From NCBI GenBank assembly GCA_030427205.1, contig JAUHXC010000018.1:62001-126000 (forward strand): a stretch of DNA of 64,000 bases, read 5' to 3'. Below the pieces are notes generated by a model. It ran no database searches. It was given only the letters and a program-made list of their open reading frames with translations, and had not been told where the DNA came from. Of this stretch, positions 18,401 through 25,967 are shown one piece after another (the stretch's first letter is position 1; every line of letters begins with the position of its first letter). Made by a program: the position numbers and the translations under genes. The stretch is from a bacterium. Lineage in GTDB: Bacteria > Myxococcota_A > Bradymonadia > UBA7976 > UBA1532.

Positions 18401-19746
18401 CCGCCGGGCACCAGCGACGACATCAGCCGGTCGAGCACCCGCTGCTGCGCCCGGGCGCGCAGGTAGATGAGCACGTTGCGGCAGGTCACCAGGTCGATGC
18501 GGGTGAACGGGGGATCGTGCAGCAGGTCGTGGCGGGCGAAGACGATGCTCGATCGCAGCGAGGTGCGGACCACGTAGCCGTCGCCGTTCTCGTTGGGCGC
18601 GAAGTAGCGCTCGCGCAGCTTGTCGGGGATCGCGGCGGCGTCCTGGCGGCTGTAGGCGCCGCGGCTCGCCCGGGCCAGGTAGTCGGGGTGCACGTCGGTG
18701 GCGAACACCTTGACGTTGTCCACCGGGAAACCGCGCGCGTGCGCCGCTTCGTGCAGATACATGCCGATGGAGTAGGCCTCTTCGCCGGTCGAGCACCCCG
18801 CGACCCAGCAGCGCACCGGGGAGTCGCTCTCGCGCCCGTCGAAGAGCTGGGGGATCGTCTTCTCCCACAGCACCGCGAAGGCCTCTTCGTCGCGGAAGAA
18901 CGCCGAGACGCCGATCAACAGATCGCGGAAGAGGCGATCGAGCTCGTGCTCGTCCAGGCTCAAGCGGGCGCCGTACTCTTCGACCGTGCGGCAGCCGGTC
19001 TCGCCCATGCGCCGTTGAATCCGCCGGACGAGCGTCAGCCGCTTGTAGGCGGTGAAGTCGATGCGGTGCCGCTGACGCAGCAGGCGGGCGATGCGGTTGA
19101 GGGCCTCGGGGTCGAAGAGATCTTCGCCCACTTCGAGCATGACCCGCTCGCCGATGAGCGCGATCTGCTCGCGGACCCAATCGGGCAGCTGCTCGGGATC
19201 GAGCACCTCGTCCACCTCGCCGGTGGCGATGGCCGACTTGGGCATGAGGTCGAACTGCGCCGACTCGGGGGCCTGCACCGCGACCATGCCGCCGGCCGCG
19301 CGCACGGCGCGGATGCCCACCGAGCCGTCGCTGCCCGCCCCCGACAGCAGCACCGCGATGCAGCGCGAGCCCTGCGCGTCGGCCATCGAGCGGAAGAAGA
19401 TGTCGATCGGCAGGTTGAGCTCGGCCTCGCCGGTGCGCTGGGTGACGCGCAATACGCCGTCCGCCAGCCGTATATCCGCCCGCCGCGGGATGAGGTAGAC
19501 GTGATTCGGCTCGACCTTCATGCCCTCGGTCGCCTGAACCACGGTCATCGTCGTGCGCCGGCTCAGCAGGTGGTCCATCATGCTCTCGAAGTCGGGCGAG
19601 AGGTGCTGGATGACCACGAACGCGGCGCCGGTGTCTTCGGGCATGCCGCCGAAGAACAGCTCGAGCGGCCGCAAGCCGCCCGCTGACGCGCCGAGCGCCA
19701 CGATGGGCGTCTTCTGGGACTCGACCTCGGCGGGCGTCTCACTCAT
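15412..19746 (-). CDS. CheB-CheR-PAS-receiver hybrid signalling protein
   Basis: This 1444-residue protein joins several chemotaxis-type modules. The CheB methylesterase domain (about 14-195) has the GASAGGL serine motif with Ser21, and VVIQHLSPDF. The CheR methyltransferase (about 210-480) has SAFFRDEEAF and the CRNVLIYL motif. Around 640-730 is the classic heptad coiled coil with repeated NEELQSTNEEL. PAS-type sensors follow to about 1110, then a degenerate kinase-like ATPase region (EIADDGAG) without a clear phosphoacceptor His motif. A receiver domain (about 1315-1430) has LDIEMPG and a KP pair at the end. Such hybrids usually control two-component or c-di-GMP outputs rather than flagellar chemotaxis, and no other che genes are near. 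The ribosome site at 19746 is weak. Its 3' end overlaps the Rieske-GltS start by four bases, which makes that oxidoreductase its partner. Confidence 0.93.
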   Translation of the reverse strand: MSETPAEVESQKTPIVALGASAGGLRPLELFFGGMPEDTGAAFVVIQHLSPDFESMMDHLLSRRTTMTVVQATEGMKVEPNHVYLIPRRADIRLADGVLRVTQRTGEAELNLPIDIFFRSMADAQGSRCIAVLLSGAGSDGSVGIRAVRAAGGMVAVQAPESAQFDLMPKSAIATGEVDEVLDPEQLPDWVREQIALIGERVMLEVGEDLFDPEALNRIARLLRQRHRIDFTAYKRLTLVRRIQRRMGETGCRTVEEYGARLSLDEHELDRLFRDLLIGVSAFFRDEEAFAVLWEKTIPQLFDGRESDSPVRCWVAGCSTGEEAYSIGMYLHEAAHARGFPVDNVKVFATDVHPDYLARASRGAYSRQDAAAIPDKLRERYFAPNENGDGYVVRTSLRSSIVFARHDLLHDPPFTRIDLVTCRNVLIYLRARAQQRVLDRLMSSLVPGGWLFLGPSETVGPLERLLDVINRRERIFRARGGVLRPFTPDPADDPVGIFAARKAPWTSPMDGTQRLQFVYQQVLDRFVPACVLLDATMRVVHVFGDAARFLELGPGRAGLDVMRIIRTPLRGALAAALHRCRELGEPVLHRAVPTGDDEKPFIDLRVEQLSAPEGQSRRYTVAGFIEAIRPATEVETPVTGDLIESQLLVDLRSELDFTREHLSATTEELTASNEELQATNEELVAANEELQSTNEELQSTNEELYTVNSEFRRKNTELSQLNIDVDNLLRSSDLGAIFVDADLRVRKFTPAAGRLLHLMPQDIGRPLAHLASAFRDTDLVERIKDVLSTGEEWSEEWALDDGRLMLLRCMPNRDEGDSFDGVVTTFVDATSVAEARTAQAESERRLRIFADHMPFVLWLADAERGRYRFVSRAFEKIWGRPAGDLDTLAERTTRWVHPDDRPLFADHLERMAVGQIAAIEYRVVRPDGRQVWLRSRSFPITNEGDAWTLGGLTEDITEAREHADVVHNLQIEKDRLASLRDAVLESTDDGIAMFDRSGLLVFANRAFAELVGIAVEASPHYESVLPEAGGLRRAVTDAMSQNHPQRGQSRARFDGGTGTYAYTVKPVRDARWRASHVVLILRDTGEGHLLAPPARYTRLRLAAEEVHRTAEQAGQRAPAELRDALERLRHTLDHTGELGDGPVDLTALSWAVESAVERGLPATARFISLVTRPEVIADLPGEDARQLVTSLVEHTLADQRAHRLSRLRLAVGVAVPPADIERMSRPAFAGDGGPMAYIEIADDGAGHDRGFIKGLLRGEGGRGDARFDEAVALVEPHGGAVELRSLLGSGTTRRVWLALRADAAVDLDAGPAPSLVLVADDAPEIRAAIVGEVGDRFSVDEAGDGLATLRRFRTAASAVAAVVLDIEMPGPSARAVFRELRALDPRVPIVLLSAYPDDVEDAGITLDDRCTTLMKPWTAGALRAAIDGLAGRREPEPPQPEETL

Positions 19747-19884
19747 CGGGCGTGCTCACGGGATGACGGGGTGGGCGAGTGTAACCGATCGACGACATGC
19801 TCGGCGGCACTTCCGAAAGATACCGGCGCGCTGAGCGAGGCGCCCGGACGCTGCCGTGCGGGGCGCCGCTGCGGGAGGCGATGC

Positions 19885-20457
19885 TCAGCGGTCGGGATCG
19901 GTGGCGCAGCGGGTGTAGATGATCTCGAACCCGGGGCCGAAGGCGCCGTCGGGGCCGACATAGGTCTGGGTCAATACGTGACGGTCGGGCGACTCGATCC
20001 GCAGGATCGCCCGGAAGCGCCGCAGTCGGCCGCTGGCCGGATCGACCTCGTCACCCACGAGCGTCAACCGCACCTCGCCGTCGTGCTCGCGGGCGGTGCC
20101 GGTGGCGGTGACCACGCCGGTGCTGCCGGTGCTCATCCAGACGCTCTGATAGAGGCGGCGGCCGGCGTCGTAGCCCAGGAAGCCGAGGCCCATGTACGGT
20201 CGATCGCGGTTGGAGATGCCGGCGAGGTCTTCGCGGATGAAGCGGCCGCCGAGCACCCAGTGCTTCTCGACCGATCCGTCGACCTCGACCGGCCGGGTGC
20301 CCAGATCGCCGAATACCCGGGTCGAGGTGTCCCACAGCCCGACCAAGGGATCGAGCCGCCCGTGGGCCGGCCCGCGGGCCGAGGGATCGGGGATCGAGCC
20401 GTCGGCCGTCGGTCGATCGACGGGCCGGGCTCGCCGTCGGCTGCGCGGCGACTTCAT
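19885..20457 (-). CDS. DUF1579-like protein
   Basis: This 190-residue protein matches the style of the DUF1579 family: PLVGLWDTSTRVFGD, then the central W/G-rich strand pattern VEKHWVLGGRFIRED and YMGLGFLGYDAGRRLYQSVW. The fold is thought to be a small beta-barrel of unknown function. The first 25 residues are Arg/Pro-rich and low in complexity, with no signal peptide, and the ribosome site at the ATG is weak, so the true start may be slightly further in. It is divergent from the kinase-AAA gene over about 230 bp and lies 138 bp upstream of the CheB-CheR hybrid on the same strand, so it may be the first gene of that transcript. Confidence 0.78.
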   Translation of the reverse strand: MKSPRSRRRARPVDRPTADGSIPDPSARGPAHGRLDPLVGLWDTSTRVFGDLGTRPVEVDGSVEKHWVLGGRFIREDLAGISNRDRPYMGLGFLGYDAGRRLYQSVWMSTGSTGVVTATGTAREHDGEVRLTLVGDEVDPASGRLRRFRAILRIESPDRHVLTQTYVGPDGAFGPGFEIIYTRCATDPDR

Positions 20458-20691
20458 GGCTGCGCCTGCATGGGCGTCCTCGTGGGTTGTCGGGGTGTCC
20501 TCGGGATCAGCGCGGCGCGCCCGGTGCAGCCCGCCGCAGAGCGCGGTCATCGTACCCGAGCGCGGTGTTCGTCGCATCCCCCCGCTGCGGCGGGCGACGG
20601 CCGGACCCGGGCGCCGGGCGCCTGACCCGTTGTGCGTCGGCGGTCGGCCCCGATATCTTGGGCCCTGCGGGCCGCCGCCCGAGGAGATCCA

Positions 20692-23600
20692 ATGCCGCCG
20701 AATCGGCAGCCGCCCATCCCCATCGGTCCCGTTCGCCTCGAGAGCCGCATCGGTCGCGGCGGCATGGGCGTCGTCTGGCGCGGCACCCACGAGCGGCTGG
20801 CCCAGCCGGTGGCGGTCAAGATCCTCAAGCGCAGCGGCGCGGCGGGCCCGACGTCGCGCCGCATGTTCCGCGCCGAGGCCCGCGCGCTCGCCCGGCTCGA
20901 TCACCCGGCGATCGTCTACGTGTACGACACCGGCTTCGTGCCGGTGGGCGCCAACGCCGCCAGCGGCGGCGCGATCACCGATCGGGCGCCGTATCTGGTC
21001 ATGGAGTATGCCCCGGGCATCCCGCTCGACCGGCTGTGCGGCGAGCTGGACTGGAGCATGGCCCGCGGCGTGCTCGTCGCGCTGCTCGACGCGCTGGCCC
21101 ACGCCCACGCGCGCGGCGTGCTGCACCTCGATCTCAAGCCGGCCAACGTGATCGTCGAGCTCGATCGGGGCGCGACCCACCTCACCGACTTCGGCCTTGC
21201 GCGGCTGCGCGACGCCGTCGCCCGGGATACCGGCCGCTTCGAAGGCACCCCGGCCTTCATGGCCCCCGAGCAGGTCGAGTGCCGCGCCCGCCTGCTGGGC
21301 CCGTGGACCGATCTCTACGCGCTCGGCTGCCTGGCCTACGCGCTCGTCTGCGGCGATTCGCCGTTCCGCCGGCGCAGCGCGTTCGCCATGTGCGAGGCCC
21401 AGGTCTCGGCGCCGACGCCGCCGCTGAAAGCCCGCTGCCCGGTGCCCGACGGCCTCGAAGCCTGGATCGGCCGGTTGTTGTCCAAGGCGCCGCGGGCCCG
21501 GTTCTCCGCCGCCGCCGACGCCGCCAGCGCGCTGCTGCGCCTCGATCCACCGCCGACGCTCGAGGTCCGGCCCTTCGACGCGCAAGCCACCCTCGACGAT
21601 GTGCGCGCCGATCTGACGCTGACGTCCGATCCGCCCACGATGATGCAGGCCGAGGCCTTCGACGCGCTCGATAGCCGCTCCGGCTCGCGCTCGGGCGCGC
21701 CGGCGGGCATCCCACCGGTGGCCGGCGCGGTGGCCGACGGCAGCGAGAGCGTCGACGTTCGGGCCGATACCGATCCGCAGTGGAGCCCGCGGGCCAGCAC
21801 CGGACCCGCCGACGAAGCCCCTCCGCCCGAGACCACGCCCGACGCGACAGTCGTCGACGCCAGCCTCGGCCGCGCGCCGACGGGCTCGCTCGACGCGCTG
21901 GGGCCCTCCGAAGAGCAGACGCTGCTGGTGCCGACCATCCCCTCGTGGCTCGAAGCGGCCGACAGCGCCGGCCCGGCCCCTCCCTTGCCCGATCGCCCGC
22001 CCTTCGACGAGGTCGATCGTCCGCCGCCGGGCCTGGGCCTCTTCGGCATGCGCACCCCGCCGTTGCGCGGGCGACGCCGCGCCCGGGCCGCGCTGTGGTC
22101 GATGCTGCGGGCGTGCGCCGCCGAGGGCCGCCCGCAGGCGGTGGTGATCCGCGGGCCGGCCGGGGTCGGCAAGAGCCGGCTGGCCGAGTGGCTCAGCGAG
22201 ACGGCGCATACGGTGGCCGGGGTGACGACGATCCGGGTGCGGCCGTCGGGCAGCCCCGGCGCGCGCGACCCGCTGGCGGCGGGCTTCGCCCGGGTGCTGC
22301 GCGCCGATGGCCTGCGCGGGCGGGCGCTGGAGAACCACCTCAAGGCCCGGCTCGGCGAGAAGGCCGCGGCCCACGACGTGGAGTGGCAGGCCTGGACCGC
22401 CCTGCTCGACGGGGTCGAGATGCGCCCCGCCGACCGCGCGGTCACCGCGACCTGGCTGCTGCGGGCGCTGGCCGGCGATCGGCCGGTGATCATGTGGATC
22501 GATGACGCCCACCAGGCCGGGCCCACGCTCGAGCTCGTCGAGCGGCTGCTCACCGAGGCCCAGCTCCCGGTGCTCATCGCGTGCACGGTGGACGACGCGG
22601 CCGTCGCCGAGCGGCCCGATATCGCCCGCCACGTCGATACGCTCACCCGCCTGCGGGCGTCGGTCGACGTCGATCCGCTGCCGCCCGAGGTTCACGTGGA
22701 GTTGGTCAAGAGCCTGGTGATGCTCGACGATCGGCTGGCCGACGCGGTGGCCGAGCGCACCGCGGGCAACCCGCTGTTCGCGGTGCAGCTGGTGCGTGAC
22801 TGGGCCGACGGCGGCCTGCTCGAAGAGACGCCGCACGGGGTCTGCCTGAGGCGCGACGCCCGCCCGGATCGCCCGGCGGACATCGACGCCCTGTGGCGCC
22901 AGCGGCTCGAGCGGGTGCTCGCCGGGCAGCCCGCCGAGAGCCGGGTCGCGCTGGAGCTGGCGGCGACGCTCGGCGCGGTGGTCGACGACGTCGAGCTGGC
23001 CGCGGTGTGCCATCGTGCGGGGGTCGACCCCGCGTCCGGCATGTTCGAGCGTCTGTTCGACGCCCGGCTCGCCTATCGCGGCAGTCAAGCGACCGACTGG
23101 CACTTCGGCCACGGCGCGGTGCGCGAGTTGATCCTGGCCGACGCCGAGGCCGCCGGCCGGCTCGCGCGCCATCACCGCCACTGCGCGCTGGTGCTGGGCA
23201 CCGACCCCCGCACCGAGTGGCGGGTCGCCCGGCATCTGGTCGGCGCCGGCGATCCGGTGGCCGCGGTCGCGCTGTTCGAGCGGGCGTGCGACCGGGCGCT
23301 CGATCGGGCCGACGTGCTGCTCGCCCGCCGCCTCATCGCCGATCTGGCCGACGCCCTCGACGCCGCCCGGGTGGCCGACGACGACCCGCGGCGGCTGCGG
23401 CTGCGGCTGCAACAGGCCCGCCTCGCCCGCCATCAAGGGGATCTCTCACGCGCCGAGTCCGAGGCGCGCGCGGTGCGCAAGGTGGCCGATTTCCTTCGCG
23501 ATCGGGCGCTGTCGGCCCTGGCCGACGAGGAGATCGCCTCGGGCGTGCTGGTGCGGGATCCAGCGGCGGCGGTGCAGATGCTCGAGGCCATCATCGCCGA

Positions 23601-24306
23601 CGACCCGCCGGGCCTCTCGGCGGCGGCGCGCTGCCGGGTGCGGGTGATGCTGGCCTATCAGCGCCTGTCCCTGCGCGGCGACGCGATGCCGCTGGCGGTG
23701 GACGCCGAGCGCCACGCCGAAGCCATCGGCCGCGACGATCTGGCGGCGATGGCCCGGCTGACCCAGGCGCTCGCGGCGCCCGACGACGCCGAGGCCGGCA
23801 CCCGGCTGACCCGCGCCGAGGCGGTGTTCGCCGCCGCCGGCCATCGGGCCGGGCTGGCCCACTGCCACAACCTGCGCGGCGAGCAGGCGCGCAAGGCGGG
23901 CGATCTGGTGGTCGCCGAGCGCTTCTACCGATCGGCGGCGCGCCTCTTCGAGCTGTCGAGCCGGTCGCAGGCGCTCTATCCCCAGCTCAACCTCGCGCTC
24001 ATCGAGCTCGAGCGCGGGCTGTACGACCGGGCCGAGGCCAGCATCGGCGCCTGCGCCGCGTTGACCGAGGGGCAGGATCGGGTGCGGGCCCGGCTGGTGC
24101 TGCCGGTCTTCCAAGCGGCCTGTGATGCGGGGCGGGGCCGCTGGCAGGCCTGCGCCGATCAGATCACCGCGGCGGTGGAGGCACAGGCGGGCGCGGGGCT
24201 GGCCATCGAAGACGCCCGCCGCTGGGCCCGCTTCGTGGCCGAGCAGGCGGACGCGGCCGGACAGACGGAGATCGCGGCTCACGCCCGCTCGCTGGCCGGC
24301 GGCTGA
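20692..24306 (+). CDS. Ser/Thr kinase with AAA-type ATPase and TPR-like regions (PknK-like sensor)
   Basis: This 1204-residue protein opens with a Hanks kinase domain (about 13-280): GRGGMGVVWRG, lysine K43, catalytic loop LHLDLKPAN with D147, and DFG at 166-168. The residue before D147 is Leu, not Arg, so this is a non-RD kinase and may not need activation-loop phosphorylation. A Pro/Asp-rich linker follows. An STAND/AAA ATPase module starts near 455, with Walker A GPAGVGKS (K494) and Walker B MWIDDAHQ (D604, D605). The C-terminal 400 residues are helical with TPR-like periodicity. Kinases fused to AAA and TPR parts are a known myxobacterial sensor architecture. The ATG has GAGGAG six bases upstream. 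No membrane segment is seen, so it is probably cytoplasmic. Confidence 0.92.
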   Translation: MPPNRQPPIPIGPVRLESRIGRGGMGVVWRGTHERLAQPVAVKILKRSGAAGPTSRRMFRAEARALARLDHPAIVYVYDTGFVPVGANAASGGAITDRAPYLVMEYAPGIPLDRLCGELDWSMARGVLVALLDALAHAHARGVLHLDLKPANVIVELDRGATHLTDFGLARLRDAVARDTGRFEGTPAFMAPEQVECRARLLGPWTDLYALGCLAYALVCGDSPFRRRSAFAMCEAQVSAPTPPLKARCPVPDGLEAWIGRLLSKAPRARFSAAADAASALLRLDPPPTLEVRPFDAQATLDDVRADLTLTSDPPTMMQAEAFDALDSRSGSRSGAPAGIPPVAGAVADGSESVDVRADTDPQWSPRASTGPADEAPPPETTPDATVVDASLGRAPTGSLDALGPSEEQTLLVPTIPSWLEAADSAGPAPPLPDRPPFDEVDRPPPGLGLFGMRTPPLRGRRRARAALWSMLRACAAEGRPQAVVIRGPAGVGKSRLAEWLSETAHTVAGVTTIRVRPSGSPGARDPLAAGFARVLRADGLRGRALENHLKARLGEKAAAHDVEWQAWTALLDGVEMRPADRAVTATWLLRALAGDRPVIMWIDDAHQAGPTLELVERLLTEAQLPVLIACTVDDAAVAERPDIARHVDTLTRLRASVDVDPLPPEVHVELVKSLVMLDDRLADAVAERTAGNPLFAVQLVRDWADGGLLEETPHGVCLRRDARPDRPADIDALWRQRLERVLAGQPAESRVALELAATLGAVVDDVELAAVCHRAGVDPASGMFERLFDARLAYRGSQATDWHFGHGAVRELILADAEAAGRLARHHRHCALVLGTDPRTEWRVARHLVGAGDPVAAVALFERACDRALDRADVLLARRLIADLADALDAARVADDDPRRLRLRLQQARLARHQGDLSRAESEARAVRKVADFLRDRALSALADEEIASGVLVRDPAAAVQMLEAIIADDPPGLSAAARCRVRVMLAYQRLSLRGDAMPLAVDAERHAEAIGRDDLAAMARLTQALAAPDDAEAGTRLTRAEAVFAAAGHRAGLAHCHNLRGEQARKAGDLVVAERFYRSAARLFELSSRSQALYPQLNLALIELERGLYDRAEASIGACAALTEGQDRVRARLVLPVFQAACDAGRGRWQACADQITAAVEAQAGAGLAIEDARRWARFVAEQADAAGQTEIAAHARSLAGG

Positions 24307-24330
24307 GCCCGGCGGGGCACTCGGCGCGAT

Positions 24331-24936
24331 TCAGGCGGCGGAGTCGAAGAAAGCGCGCAGCGCCGCCTCCTGCTCGCGGGCCCGGTGGGTCATCGGCCGC
24401 AGCTCGGTGATGCACGACGGCGGCACCCGGCGGGCGAGCACCACCCCATTGGGCGCGGCCCACAGCCCGAGACCCGCCGCCGCCATGCGCTCGGGATCAA
24501 CCGCCAGCATCACGTGCACCGCCGCCCGCTTGCCGACCACGCTCTGCAGGGCCGGCGCGAGGTGCACGTGCGTCCGCCGCTGCGCCACGATGCCTTCGGC
24601 GGCGATAGAGGCCACCGCGCCGACCGACGTGCCGTGCCAGACGACGCCGCCGCCCCAGCGGACCCACGACGCCTCCAACGCCTCGCGGGTCACCGGCATG
24701 CTCTCGGTCGAGTGCCCCTGACAGCAGCGGATGCGGCCGCCGTCGAGCTGCAATCGCCGTTTGTTATTGCGGGCCACGATCAGCTCGAGCTCGGCCCGGG
24801 TCATGCGCAGGCGCTCGAGCACCTCCGACACCGGCACGTAGCCGGCGGCGTCCATCGACAGGCCCTCGCTGCCGGCGCCGTGGCGCAGCAGCCAGGACAA
24901 CTTCTTGCTCTTGCGGGTGATGGTCTTGGGGTTCAT
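24331..24936 (-). CDS. kptA: RNA 2'-phosphotransferase
   Basis: This 201-residue protein is a clear KptA/Tpt1 homologue, an enzyme that transfers a 2'-phosphate from RNA to NAD and forms ADP-ribose cyclic phosphate. The N-terminal domain has KSKKLSWLLRHGAG and the winged-helix signature ending RNNKRRLQ. The C-terminal NAD-binding domain has VVWHGTSVGAVASIAAEGI and RTHVHLAPALQSVVGKR, so the usual catalytic Arg, His and Arg-x-x-His positions look intact. In bacteria KptA often has no known tRNA-splicing substrate, so its cellular role is open. The ATG at 24936 follows AGGAGAG. It is divergent from the LysR gene, and the LysR-type palindrome at 25024-25036 lies between the two starts, which suggests the regulator may control it. 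Confidence 0.94.
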   Translation of the reverse strand: MNPKTITRKSKKLSWLLRHGAGSEGLSMDAAGYVPVSEVLERLRMTRAELELIVARNNKRRLQLDGGRIRCCQGHSTESMPVTREALEASWVRWGGGVVWHGTSVGAVASIAAEGIVAQRRTHVHLAPALQSVVGKRAAVHVMLAVDPERMAAAGLGLWAAPNGVVLARRVPPSCITELRPMTHRAREQEAALRAFFDSAA

Positions 24937-25023
24937 CGGTCTCTCCTGGTCTCGATGGATTCGACGTGGGGCCATGGTGCCGATCGCCGGCCGCCACCGG
25001 AAGTGATGTTTCGCGATGATGAC

Positions 25024-25036
25024 TCACGATTCGTGA
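25024..25036. promoter_or_regulatory. LysR-type T-N11-A palindrome between kptA and lysR-family gene
   Basis: TCACGATTCGTGA is a perfect 13-bp palindrome around a single central T and fits the T-N11-A form of LysR-type binding sites. It lies 13 bp upstream of the LysR start and about 90 bp from the kptA start, in the shared 113-bp divergent region. Autoregulation and control of kptA are inferred. Confidence 0.6.
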
Positions 25037-25049
25037 TAGCTTGGCGGCG

Positions 25050-25964
25050 ATGCACGCGACCCCCGATCTGGAGTGGCTGCGCACGTTCGCGGTCTTCGCC
25101 GAGCACCTCAACTTCACCCGCGCAGCGGAGGCCCTGCATCTGTCGCAGCCGGCGGTGCACGGGCAGGTGCGCAAGCTCTCCGAGCAGCTGGGCGTCACGC
25201 TCTACCGCAAGATCGGGCGTCGGCTGGAGCTGACCGCCGAGGGCGAGTCCACCCGGGCCTTCGCCGGCGAAATGCTCGGGCGCAGCGCGCGCTTCGTCGA
25301 CGGCCTGCGCGGGCTGGCCCACGGACCGGTCGTGCTCGCCGCAGGCGAAGGCTCGCTGCTGTATCTGCTCGGGCCGCCGATCCGCCGCTTCGTCGGCCGC
25401 CCAGGCGCTCGGCTGCGGCTCGATGTGGGCGACGCCCGGGCCACCGTCGACGCGGTGACGACGCACCGGGCCCATATCGGCGTCGCGCCGCTCAGCGAGC
25501 CGCCGCCCGGGCTCGAGGTCGAGCCGCTGACCACCGTCGGGCAGCACGTCGTCCTGCCCGCCGGCGACCCGCTGGCCGGCCGCCCGAGCCTGACCCTGGA
25601 TGAGCTCGCCCACAGCGCCCTGATCGTGCCGCCGCCGGGGCGCCCGCATCGACAGCGCCTGGCCGCCGCGCTCGACGCCGCGGCCGTGCCGTGGACCGTC
25701 GCGGTCGAGGTCTCGGGCTGGCCGCTGATGCTGCGGGCGGTCGAGCTGGGCCTGGGTCGGGCGGTGGTCAACGACTGCTGCCCGCCTCCGCCCGGCGCGA
25801 CCGTGGCGCCGCTGCCCGAGCTGCCCCGGCAGACCTGGTACGCCATCCGCCGTCCGGGCCGGCGCACGCCGCCGGAGCAGCAGCTGTGGGCCGATTTGAT
25901 GCAGACTGGGACGTCAACCGAGACTGTGGGGCTGCGCGGGCGGCCGCCGACCCGAGGAGCCTGA
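25050..25964 (+). CDS. LysR-family transcriptional regulator
   Basis: This 304-residue protein has an N-terminal LysR helix-turn-helix (FAEHLNFTRAAEALHLSQPA, then VHGQVRKLSEQLGV and RKIGRRLELTAEGE) in the first 65 residues. An effector-binding periplasmic-binding-protein-like domain runs from about 90 to 290. The ATG at 25050 gives the usual distance to the helix-turn-helix; a TTG at 25041 is also in frame. Divergence from kptA with a T-N11-A palindrome between them is the classic arrangement of a LysR regulator and its target. Its stop is only three bases before the next gene, the double GTPase, and that gene's ribosome site lies inside its last codons, so the two are probably co-transcribed. 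The effector is unknown. Confidence 0.92.
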   Translation: MHATPDLEWLRTFAVFAEHLNFTRAAEALHLSQPAVHGQVRKLSEQLGVTLYRKIGRRLELTAEGESTRAFAGEMLGRSARFVDGLRGLAHGPVVLAAGEGSLLYLLGPPIRRFVGRPGARLRLDVGDARATVDAVTTHRAHIGVAPLSEPPPGLEVEPLTTVGQHVVLPAGDPLAGRPSLTLDELAHSALIVPPPGRPHRQRLAAALDAAAVPWTVAVEVSGWPLMLRAVELGLGRAVVNDCCPPPPGATVAPLPELPRQTWYAIRRPGRRTPPEQQLWADLMQTGTSTETVGLRGRPPTRGA

Positions 25965-25967
25965 GCG

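Noticed and set aside
15394..19686. A 1430-residue open frame opposite the CheB-CheR hybrid
   Set aside because: Same GC-bias shadow; its composition is a His/Gln/Val/Ala mix without motifs.
15412..19746. A flagellar chemotaxis cluster
   Set aside because: Only one hybrid protein is present; there is no CheA, CheW or MCP nearby.
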